From an uncultured Bacteroidales bacterium (GTDB lineage Bacteria > Bacteroidota > Bacteroidia > Bacteroidales > F082), in the NCBI GenBank assembly GCA_937902805.1, contig CALEMB010000059.1, forward strand, positions 1 through 12,194: a DNA stretch of 12,194 nucleotides, written 5' to 3'. The position numbers and the translations under genes were made by a program. Each line of letters begins with the position of its first letter. The stretch's first letter is position 1. The notes under the pieces were generated by a model that did no database searches, had not been told where the DNA came from, and saw only the letters and a program-made list of their open reading frames with translations. This document shows positions 8,001 through 12,194 of the stretch, one piece after another.

Positions 8001-8999
8001 GACATAGCCTTGGTTGGCCGTGGCTATCAGCATACAAGTATCGCCTAATTCATACCATCCCTGTCCGCTCAATGTACCTGCTCCCGCTGGATTGGCCATC
8101 GTGATAATGATGTGTCCATCAACCAAATGTTTTTCAAAAGTATAGCTTTGGGTGGTTGTAATTGCTCCACTCTCAAGCAAAATATACACAGTGTGTTCGC
8201 CTTCTCCAAGCAAAAGGGTATTCAGCTGAATCATTCCTGTTCCGAACGGTCCAGTCTGTTCGTGTTCAAAGTCCTCGTCGAACCAACAGTGATAGGTCAC
8301 GTTTTCGGGATTCACCGGGTTGATTTGCTCTGGCATCTTGTAGAACATATAACTTCGCGTGGAACTCAATCCATCGCCCTCCAATGCCACATACAAGATA
8401 TGAATACCGCTTTCAAGACCATCGGCATCCATCAGGAACTGTCCAGTTCCGAATGGTCCAGTCTGCTCGTGCTCAAAATCCTCGTCAAACCAGCAATGAT
8501 AGGTCACGTTTTCGGGATTCACCGGATTGATTTGCTCTGGCATCTTGTAGAACATATAACTTCGCGTGGAACTCAATCCATCGCCCTCCAATGCCACATA
8601 CAAGATATGAATACCGCTTTCAAGACCATCGGCATCCATCAGGAACTGTCCAGTTCCGAATGGTCCAGTCTGCTCGTGCTCAAAATCCTCGTCAAACCAG
8701 CAATGATAGGTCACGTTTTCGGGATTTGCTGGATTGATTTGCTCGGGGATCTTGTAGAACAAATAGTTTCGCGCCGCGCACCACATTCCCGTTGTGTCCT
8801 TAACTTGTAAGAACAATACATGAATGCCGTCTGAGAGCGAAGCGGCATCAAGTTCCATTTGCGCAGTGTTGCTGTTGAAATTCACCGTCACAGTCTGCGG
8901 TGGTTCTTGATCAAACCAATACTGGCATTGATATAGCGACTGCGACTTCACTATCAAACACTGCAACAGGCAGATGATTATAAAAAGTCGTCGTTTCAT
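5064..8999 (-). CDS. Large multidomain surface protein with tandem YWFD-type repeats, no visible sorting domain
   Basis: A 1311-residue exported protein beginning MKRRLFIIICLLQCLIVKSQ, a signal peptide. I prefer this ATG over one 36 bp upstream, which would add MGRKINALNFGP before the signal and overlap the previous gene. Domains in order: four repeats of a Y/H-C-WFD...GIH.L module (about 22-290), two of them almost identical; a divergent InlB-type repeat (about 296-366, GYVFENWS); two repeats with the ICYGEDY / GCDSIYALSL pattern (375-472); a fibronectin III-like domain (480-568, ending in the YNWYVEA strand); a Hydin/choice-of-anchor-like Ig domain (572-668); carboxypeptidase-regulatory-like folds (688-770 and 980-1070); a Gly/Ser-rich hinge (1244-1265); and a Cys-containing tail, GCDPDPCLPG to the end. 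No T9SS sorting signature was found at the C-terminus. It probably acts as an adhesin or scaffold, but no enzyme motif supports a specific function. Confidence 0.9.
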   Translation of the reverse strand: MKRRLFIIICLLQCLIVKSQSLYQCQYWFDQEPPQTVTVNFNSNTAQMELDAASLSDGIHVLFLQVKDTTGMWCAARNYLFYKIPEQINPANPENVTYHCWFDEDFEHEQTGPFGTGQFLMDADGLESGIHILYVALEGDGLSSTRSYMFYKMPEQINPVNPENVTYHCWFDEDFEHEQTGPFGTGQFLMDADGLESGIHILYVALEGDGLSSTRSYMFYKMPEQINPVNPENVTYHCWFDEDFEHEQTGPFGTGMIQLNTLLLGEGEHTVYILLESGAITTTQSYTFEKHLVDGHIIITMANPAGAGTLSGQGWYELGDTCMLIATANQGYVFENWSNIGNIVSDSTTYSFTVTEDSTFVANFVEIIILDTTIYAEICYGEDYLENGFEIIQPEMGLGNYSMVFHPAFNYDSIVNLALTVYPTYYFVEDTTLCETTPFYWHGNTYTESGIYYDSLQTIYGCDSIYALSLEFFNTPLGEFAGMTPTNNYPFTSLPITFSWDAVSGAEYYNLYLWNTNDPVPSTPFAGNIYNRSCYVSSLQNHQTYNWYVEAVNTCFTSTSGVRSFSLNIPPSMNVSTNNLAFGEVVLNDSVSMNLFVSGNALDDAITLQITGEDASMFSFEQGSNWNGLTGGSLTVTFSPTAVQYNYTANLVITTGTLTQTVQLTGSLADMFVFNTYVTQDVFEMNSTIPIYGTVMDVNNNPMAGAEVEVKVMVMGTTRLLFATTGDDGHFSVEFVSAYSESGYYTVNSGRVGHNSTAVHDDFNIPGMNLVTNGWILWDVVQNETTTGSIVIRNRSQIPLTNIQVTASNLPEGCSFTFQPLSLQGMEEGVLEYSVTGSALTSGNNYEEVRLVATSAEGASMNFSAWYYCAEPRGILYAAPNNITTTMTKGNSKIVDVMLYNNGTGPTGSVYLDLPSVDWLSVVGNDTLPSIAVHDSAYFSLRLSANENTSLVQYTGNIAINCERGDGLSLPYTIMAVSDSTGTLVVDVTDDYTYNGNGQHLAGATVTLKGYYSLQTVAIGLTGSDGTFTVEDIPEGYYRMSITAPQHAEYQATIQIEGDQTNTQNIYLQYQAITYSWIVVPTEIDDEYTFELVVDYETNVPVPVVVIDMPQTFPELEEGESYVFNYIITNYGLVDTYGITLYPPTDHPLYEFTPLITEMDTLHAQSTVVVPCTMTTRTRQRSQAVIKALGMNRDRDENGCPYYALTKTKQYYMCGDRHNWFWANVGRNIGSIPCSSPGGMNPTGGGFIGGGGAGSGGGSASSSSSTPVISIVHNQGCDPDPCLPGVKDDIDNCPNNGGILPNLPLHNPANK
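8222..8770 (-). repeat. 207-bp tandem repeat array inside the surface-protein gene
   Basis: Two adjacent full copies (8296-8502 and 8503-8709) differ at one base by eye (GGGTTG versus GGATTG), so about 206 of 207 positions agree. Degenerate partial copies flank them at about 8222-8295 and 8710-8770. The period equals 69 codons, so the array stays in frame and each unit encodes one whole YWFD-type module plus its PEQINPVNPENV linker. Confidence 0.95.
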
Positions 9000-9018
9000 C
9001 GGTCCAAAATTTAAGGCA

Positions 9019-10140
9019 TTAATCTTCCGGCCCAATTAGCTCCATCTCCACATTCAATTTCTTGTTCTCATCCGTTTGCCCCGCCACATTGCAATTCTTC
9101 AGTATCATATAGGGAGGTCGCGTTTTATAAGGTATAATGCCCCCGTAAATGCCCACTTCCGTACCATCGTGGCCCAAGAAACTTGTGGCTATGTCGTTTT
9201 TCAATTGATAGATGTTCTCGTATGAAATGGTTCCATCAAAAGTCTCAAACACTTCCGAATAGCTGTTCACTTCCATAACATTTTGGGTGGTTTGCCCTTC
9301 AAACAAGGAAGTTTCACCTGTCTTTATTCCAATACAATTTAGAAAAGTGCAATTAGAAACCATGTTAAGAGTATCCGTTACAAAAATACTATTGTGGGCT
9401 ATTATGTTTTTGGCAATTTGTAAGTTTTCAATTAGCACAATTGAATTATTGGTAGTGGTAGGATTGTAAATATCTGTTTGATCGTATACTGTAAATCTCA
9501 CCACACTATTAATGACAGACAAGCCCGTAAAACAGGGTGAATTGTTTATTGCTCTATAAGAAACAAAATCCTTAATAATACAATTAACAAATTGCCAATT
9601 CCTAACGAATCCATAACACTCGCTATCCACATTAGAATAACCAGTTTTGTTAATGTTGCATTTTATAAAACTGGCATTATTACTGGTTTCAGCAACGACC
9701 CAACCCCATGCATGCTGAAAACTGTATACGAAACCAGTAAACCATATACCTTCAAAACTAATATTGTCTTTCTTTAGACAGAAAGTACCTGGAATAATTG
9801 TCGGAGCAACATGTGTTATTGAGTCATAAACGCACCCAGCACCACGAATTGTAACCGATTTGGTAATATCACAATTGTTGAAAGTTCCGCTCGATAGGGT
9901 AATAATGTCCCCGTTAACAGCAGCATTATGCGCCGAAACAAAGGCATTCTGTCCATAAAACACCCCTGTAATAGTGTCATTATGTTGCAGCGTGGCCACT
10001 TGGTTTTGTGCGAGTGCATTCTTCATTCCCGCCACGCTCAGCAGCAGGATGAACAGGGCGGCACTCAAAGCCCTTTTCATAGATAAAGATTTTGTTTGCA
10101 TATTCGTTTGTATTTGTTGTGTTTCTTTAGTGTTTTTCAT
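9019..10140 (-). CDS. Exported right-handed beta-helix (pectate lyase-fold-like) surface protein
   Basis: A protein of 373 residues if the first ATG is used. A hydrophobic export signal runs from residue 21 (MKRALSAALFILLLSVAG) to likely cleavage at ALA/QNQ (44/45). A start at residue 21 (position 10080) or 14 is equally able to give a working signal. After the signal come VATLQHNDTITGVFYGQNAF, then AVNGDIITLSSGTF and ITKSVTIRGAG, the classic beginning of a parallel beta-helix, followed by short repeated strands rich in Asn, Ile, Cys and Phe (CNINKTGYS, CTFLNCIGI). The last 60 residues (GTEVGIYGG to ELIGPED) look like a conserved tail without a T9SS sorting signature. No catalytic residues are recognised, so it may bind rather than cleave. 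It lies 8 bp after the small exported protein and 19 bp before the 1311-aa gene. The middle of the gene is clearly more AT-rich than its signal-peptide end. Confidence 0.85.
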   Translation of the reverse strand: MKNTKETQQIQTNMQTKSLSMKRALSAALFILLLSVAGMKNALAQNQVATLQHNDTITGVFYGQNAFVSAHNAAVNGDIITLSSGTFNNCDITKSVTIRGAGCVYDSITHVAPTIIPGTFCLKKDNISFEGIWFTGFVYSFQHAWGWVVAETSNNASFIKCNINKTGYSNVDSECYGFVRNWQFVNCIIKDFVSYRAINNSPCFTGLSVINSVVRFTVYDQTDIYNPTTTNNSIVLIENLQIAKNIIAHNSIFVTDTLNMVSNCTFLNCIGIKTGETSLFEGQTTQNVMEVNSYSEVFETFDGTISYENIYQLKNDIATSFLGHDGTEVGIYGGIIPYKTRPPYMILKNCNVAGQTDENKKLNVEMELIGPED

Positions 10141-10148
10141 TTTTTTGT

Positions 10149-10634
10149 TTAATTATTCCCATCGGGGTCCTCTTTGAAACGGGCATCTATACTTACTGGA
10201 AAGCATACAGATTTACCTATAGTACCGTGATCTAGTTGAGGGATTTCCACATTCCCTATTTCTATTTCTTCAGGGCCTTCTGTACGTTCTTTAAACTCAC
10301 CACTATATTCATCTATGTAATAAACGGTGTACACGTATGTTGCAATAAGCGTACAGGAACAACTACTTTTAATACCTAGGCGCCAACTTTCAGTGGTTGT
10401 GTTTTCCGAAACAAATAAATAACAACTACATTGTCTTTGGTCATCTTCAACAATACTCTCCTTTATTAGTTGTGGTTCCTCTCCTTCGGGAGTTATTAAA
10501 GTATCATTAAAAATTGCTTCTGTTTGATAATTCTGTTGAAACGATTCTATCTGTAGAGATTTAAAAGAATACAATCCACACAGCAGTATGGCTCCCAAAC
10601 AGAATAATGATGCTTTTAATAATGACTTTTTCAT
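10149..10634 (-). CDS. Small exported protein with two Cys-Ser-Cys motifs, family not recognised
   Basis: The product has 161 residues: MKKSLLKASLFCLGAILLCG is a signal peptide or membrane anchor (no proper lipobox, since Leu precedes Cys). The mature part is acidic and has a QCSCYLF motif at 68-74, a second SSCSC at 90-94 and a lone Cys at 144. The strand-like TYVYTVYYIDEY (99-110) suggests a small beta domain, perhaps cross-linked by disulfides. It ends EDPDGNN. It is the first gene of the surface-protein unit, only 8 bp before the beta-helix gene, and follows the long structured leader. There is no Shine-Dalgarno; the start is preceded by an A-rich tract. Base composition is AT-rich compared with the neighbouring large genes. 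I do not recognise the family and assign no function. Confidence 0.75.
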   Translation of the reverse strand: MKKSLLKASLFCLGAILLCGLYSFKSLQIESFQQNYQTEAIFNDTLITPEGEEPQLIKESIVEDDQRQCSCYLFVSENTTTESWRLGIKSSCSCTLIATYVYTVYYIDEYSGEFKERTEGPEEIEIGNVEIPQLDHGTIGKSVCFPVSIDARFKEDPDGNN

Positions 10635-10651
10635 TGTTTATTTTTGCCCAG

Positions 10652-10665
10652 TTATTCCCATCAGG
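10652..10665 (-). repeat. Short copy of the downstream gene's 3' end
   Basis: Minus-strand CCTGATGGGAATAA matches the last codons of the 161-aa gene (10153-10166, CCCGATGGGAATAA) in 13 of 14 bases. In the matching frame it reads DEPDGNN against EDPDGNN at the C-terminus, without the stop. It may be the tail of a decayed tandem paralogue, or chance. Confidence 0.35.
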
Positions 10666-10765
10666 CTCGTCGGTTTTGATTATTTGAATTGTTTGTATTC
10701 GTGTTTTAGACTTTTATTCTTTTTCCAATTTAGCAATAAAAAACGTGGACCTTCACTTCAAGTTG

Positions 10766-10884
10766 GTCACTAAGGCCTACCACAGCCTTCACAATTCAAC
10801 TCAATAAGTAAAGCCCACGTGGAAAACACGTGAGCATCGGCTTTACTTGCTTGAATTGTGATTAATAGTGGTAGTATTAGTGAC
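10766..10884. repeat. 119-bp segmented inverted repeat (large hairpin)
   Basis: Five perfect stems nest in order. GTCACTAA (10766-10773) pairs with TTAGTGAC (10877-10884), TACCAC (10778-10783) with GTGGTA (10868-10873), CACAATTCAA (10790-10799) with TTGAATTGTG (10851-10860), and AAGTAAAGCC (10806-10815) with GGCTTTACTT (10839-10848). CACGTG (10816-10821) pairs with CACGTG (10827-10832) around a GAAAA loop. Internal loops separate the stems (4/3, 6/7, 6/2 and 0/6 nt). That is 40 paired positions without mismatch inside the stems. It has no following U-run, so it is not an intrinsic terminator. It lies inside the predicted leader of the surface-protein unit. Confidence 0.9.
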
Positions 10885-11001
10885 ACAAGCTGTTAAGCTA
10901 ACGCTATTGTTTTTAATATGCCTTTTTATTTCTTGAGCCTTACGCCCTTGGGGCCATTCGCTATTTCGTTTGGTTAGACTTTTCGTTTTGTTTATCGGGG
11001 A

Positions 11002-11033
11002 CAAAGGTAGGAATGTTTTTGGAATTGCGCAAA
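11002..11033 (-). promoter_or_regulatory. Near-consensus Bacteroidota promoter for the surface-protein unit
   Basis: On the minus strand TTTG (11033-11030) is followed after exactly 20 bp by TACCTTTG (11009-11002). Both boxes match the Bacteroidota -33 TTTG and -7 TAnnTTTG elements with ideal spacing. The predicted start is near 10996, giving a leader that contains the large hairpin and then the four exported-protein genes. Confidence 0.75.
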
Positions 11034-11367
11034 TAAAAACCAAGAATCGCTTTTGCGGTTGGCGCAAAAACTAACTGCAGCACTGCAACAACTGCAAAAA
11101 AATTTGTCTTTGCCTGATTTTGGTCGGCAGTTTTTTGCTCTTTTCCTGATGGAGTTGTCATTTCCCGTTTAAGAGATTGCGGGTCAAGCCCGCGATGAGG
11201 GCTTGAGGTGACGACAGCACCTTAGAGGACTCAAGCGGAGTTGGCCAAAGGCAAAAAATCTGTGGAATCTGTGAAACTTGTCCTGAGCTGGCCGAAGGTG
11301 CTGTGAGAAAAAACGCATCGGTGAGAAATTATTTCCTGAGTTTATGGCGGTGTTTTGAATTTTGTTG
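11034..11367. repeat. Non-coding, repeat-rich intergenic stretch
   Basis: No supported gene was found here. Present are: a TGCAG-rich stretch (about 11077-11098); GCGGG-TCAA-GCCCGC, a short palindrome at about 11177-11192, typical of dispersed Bacteroidota repeats; a tandem ATCTGTG (about 11258-11273); and a diverged copy (11277-11298) of the repeat found in frame at 1749-1771. Short minus ORFs crossing it are repeat-derived translations with no family features. Confidence 0.6.
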
Positions 11368-11375
11368 TAATTTTG
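11368..11375 (+). promoter_or_regulatory. Candidate promoter -7 element for a small RNA
   Basis: TAATTTTG fits TAnnTTTG on the plus strand. The upstream -33 box is poor: the nearest candidate is TTTA at 11341, with a 23-bp spacer. Transcription would start near 11380, just before two perfect hairpins and a terminator. Confidence 0.45.
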
Positions 11376-11379
11376 CAGG

Positions 11380-11501
11380 CAGAAAGTCAATCGTATGTGT
11401 TCCCAATAAGTTTGGGTAATCGCTGGATACGATTCACAGATTTAACCGTCGGACGGGAAATGGCGACTGCCAAGCCCCTTGTAACTCCGACGGTTTTTTT
11501 T
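11380..11501 (+). ncRNA. Candidate structured small RNA with its own terminator
   Basis: After the TAATTTTG box the plus strand can fold into two hairpins. The first pairs AATCGTAT (11389-11396) with ATACGATT (11427-11434), with CCCA/TGGG inside. The second pairs AACCGTCGGA (11444-11453) with TCCGACGGTT (11486-11495), with GGG/CCC and TGGC-GACT-GCCA stacked inside, and runs into a run of eight T (11494-11501). The transcript would be about 120 nt and contains no convincing ORF. The next gene lies on the opposite strand, so it is not an mRNA leader. I compared it mentally with 6S, SRP RNA, tmRNA and common riboswitches and saw no match. Confidence 0.5.
11444..11501 (+). terminator. Intrinsic terminator
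   Basis: A perfect 10-bp stem, AACCGTCGGA/TCCGACGGTT, capped by a second small stem, is followed by eight T residues on the plus strand. The T-run touches the stop codon (11500-11502) of the convergent minus-strand gene. On the minus strand the stem lacks a good U-run, so it works best for plus transcripts. Confidence 0.75.
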
Positions 11502-11934
11502 ATGTACTAATCGCTGTAATGCAGTATTGAATCTTCATACCTGTTTTCTTTTTTACGCCAACAGTTAGTTTTGCTGTTCCTATGCCAACCAACTGGCATT
11601 CCATAATGAGCATTTGTGAAAACTCGCTTTGGTTTTTGTTGTCGGGTTTCGGCTTCTGAGGTTTACCAACCTGTATGGCGTTTCTCAAAATCAGGTCAAG
11701 TTGGAGGACGGCCAATGTCGACAGATAAGACATGGATGCATGGTGAACGGTCTCGTTTATCGACAAAAAACGCACATTGATATAGTCTTTCAAGTTAGAG
11801 TTGTACGCGGCTTTCGAAGGGTTGGCTTCATACCAACTTCTATAAACATCGGATATGATGGTTTCCCTTGCTTTGATGTCTTCTTTAGTGTCCCCCATAG
11901 GGACTTCAATAATCTTGTTTTCCTTTGTTTCCAT
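11500..11934 (-). CDS. Conserved hypothetical protein of Bacteroidota
   Basis: A 144-residue cytoplasmic protein with no signal peptide or membrane segment. It begins METKENKIIEVPMGDTKEDIK, is charged and probably helical to about residue 40, then has a conserved-looking core NVRFLSINETVHHASMSYLS (about 53-72). The end, LTVGVKKKTGMKIQYCITAI, is strand-rich. I recall this kind of small protein as widespread and unnamed in gut and oral Bacteroidota, but cannot name a family. The histidine-rich VHHAS and the C-terminal Lys-rich strands loosely recall the BECR-fold nuclease group; this is a weak impression only. The start is the first ATG, about 25 nt after a weak promoter match. No neighbour on its strand shares an obvious function. 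Confidence 0.75.
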   Translation of the reverse strand: METKENKIIEVPMGDTKEDIKARETIISDVYRSWYEANPSKAAYNSNLKDYINVRFLSINETVHHASMSYLSTLAVLQLDLILRNAIQVGKPQKPKPDNKNQSEFSQMLIMECQLVGIGTAKLTVGVKKKTGMKIQYCITAIST

Positions 11935-11963
11935 ATTTGTGGGTTTTAAATTGTTTTACCCTG

Positions 11964-11971
11964 CAAAGATG
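11964..11971 (-). promoter_or_regulatory. Weak candidate promoter for the 144-aa gene
   Basis: The minus strand reads CATCTTTG, one base off TAnnTTTG, 30 bp ahead of the ATG. There is no clear -33 TTTG at the expected distance. The 10-bp iterons begin about 32 bp further upstream, where an activator or repressor could act. Confidence 0.35.
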
Positions 11972-12002
11972 AAAACTCTGTCAATACTAAGCCGTTGATT
12001 AA

Positions 12003-12052
12003 ACGTTTGTAGTCGACTGTAATCGTTTGTTGTCGTTTGCTGTCGGATTTGT
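12003..12052. repeat. 10-bp tandem iterons
   Basis: Consecutive units ACGTTTGTAG, TCGACTGTAA, TCGTTTGTTG, TCGTTTGCTG, and a fading TCGGATTTGT fit a TCGTTTGTTG consensus with a strict 10-bp step, so each unit faces the same side of the helix. They precede a 13-bp palindrome, ATTGATAATCAAT (12054-12066). They lie upstream of the 144-aa gene's promoter region. Protein binding or an attachment-site role is possible. Confidence 0.6.
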
Positions 12053-12066
12053 TATTGATAATCAAT

Positions 12067-12194
12067 GTAATTATATACATGTGTTAGACGGCTCCGCGAA
12101 CACGGCACTGGGACTGTGAAGAACCGATGCAAGCATCAGCCCCCCAACTGAAGTTATAACTTATAACTTATTCACTTTGGACATTTGGTGTTTT
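12067..12194. other. Non-coding tail of the window
   Basis: No gene or RNA is supported here. It contains a short AT-rich direct repeat, TATAACTTATAACTTA, around 12155-12171. It may be the upstream region of a gene outside the window. Confidence 0.4.

Larger units (their letters stand above)
10635..10996 (-). other. Long 5' leader of the surface-protein unit
   Basis: From the predicted start near 10996 to the first ATG (10634) there are about 360 untranslated bases. They hold the segmented hairpin at 10766-10884. They also hold, close to the ATG, a short stretch (10652-10665) matching the 3' end of the gene it precedes. No other coding sequence in this interval is convincing; the short minus ORF ending at 10843 runs through the hairpin arm and has no family features. 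Confidence 0.5.

Noticed and set aside
8296..8709. Repeat array considered as CRISPR
   Set aside because: The units are 207 bp, directly abutting, without spacers, and encode an in-frame protein module.
8112..8810. 232-codon plus-strand open frame with internal repeats
   Set aside because: It is the antisense shadow of the 207-bp repeat array in the 1311-aa gene.
9000..9035. Upstream start (MGRKINALNFGP) for the 1311-aa protein
   Set aside because: It would place a non-hydrophobic stretch before the signal peptide and overlap the preceding gene by 17 bp; MKRRLFIIICLL is the better start.
10843..11161. Two short minus-strand open frames (74 and 66 codons) around the promoter
   Set aside because: They run across the -33/-7 promoter and a hairpin arm, have no family features, and their composition is that of A-rich leader DNA.
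11184..11390. 68-codon minus open frame
   Set aside because: It is a translation of dispersed repeats, with low-complexity peptides such as FHRFHRFF.
11380..11501. Identification of the small RNA as 6S, SRP RNA or tmRNA
   Set aside because: There is no long rod with a central bubble, no SRP GGAA/GCAGCC apical motif, no tRNA-like ends and no tag frame.

Overview
The window comes from a Bacteroidota genome, most likely an uncultured Bacteroidales. Three things point there: long secreted proteins with a type IX secretion (T9SS) C-terminal sorting domain, promoters of the TTTG-N20-TAnnTTTG type instead of sigma-70 boxes, and translation starts with A-rich leaders and no Shine-Dalgarno sequence. 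No tRNA, rRNA, transposase or CRISPR array was seen. Every convincing protein gene reads on the minus strand.

Layout, right to left (the direction of transcription). At 11500-11934 lies a small conserved hypothetical gene; beyond its start is a block of 10-bp iterons (12003-12052). Facing it on the plus strand is a probable structured small RNA (about 11380-11501) that ends in a strong terminator against that gene's stop codon. A repeat-rich stretch (11163-11310) follows. Then a near-perfect Bacteroidota promoter (11002-11033) starts a roughly 360-nt leader holding a large segmented hairpin (10766-10884).

The leader feeds a tight four-gene unit with gaps of 8, 19 and 34 bp: a small cysteine-containing exported protein (10149-10634), a right-handed beta-helix surface protein (9019-10140), a 1311-aa multidomain surface protein with nearly identical 69-residue tandem repeats (5064-8999), and a 1195-aa surface protein ending in a T9SS sorting domain (1442-5029). 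The unit looks like a cell-surface system. Only the last protein carries a recognisable sorting domain, so the others may be anchored or exported with it or in another way. This partnership is inferred from order and spacing.

Downstream are a compound REP-like palindrome (1371-1435), the ruins of a WYL-domain regulator (993-1370), and metK (S-adenosylmethionine synthetase), whose 3' part runs off the left edge. The metK leader starts at a good promoter, and its first 60 nt resemble a SAM-II riboswitch. Short dispersed repeats lie both between genes and in frame inside the T9SS gene, where they encode part of the protein.
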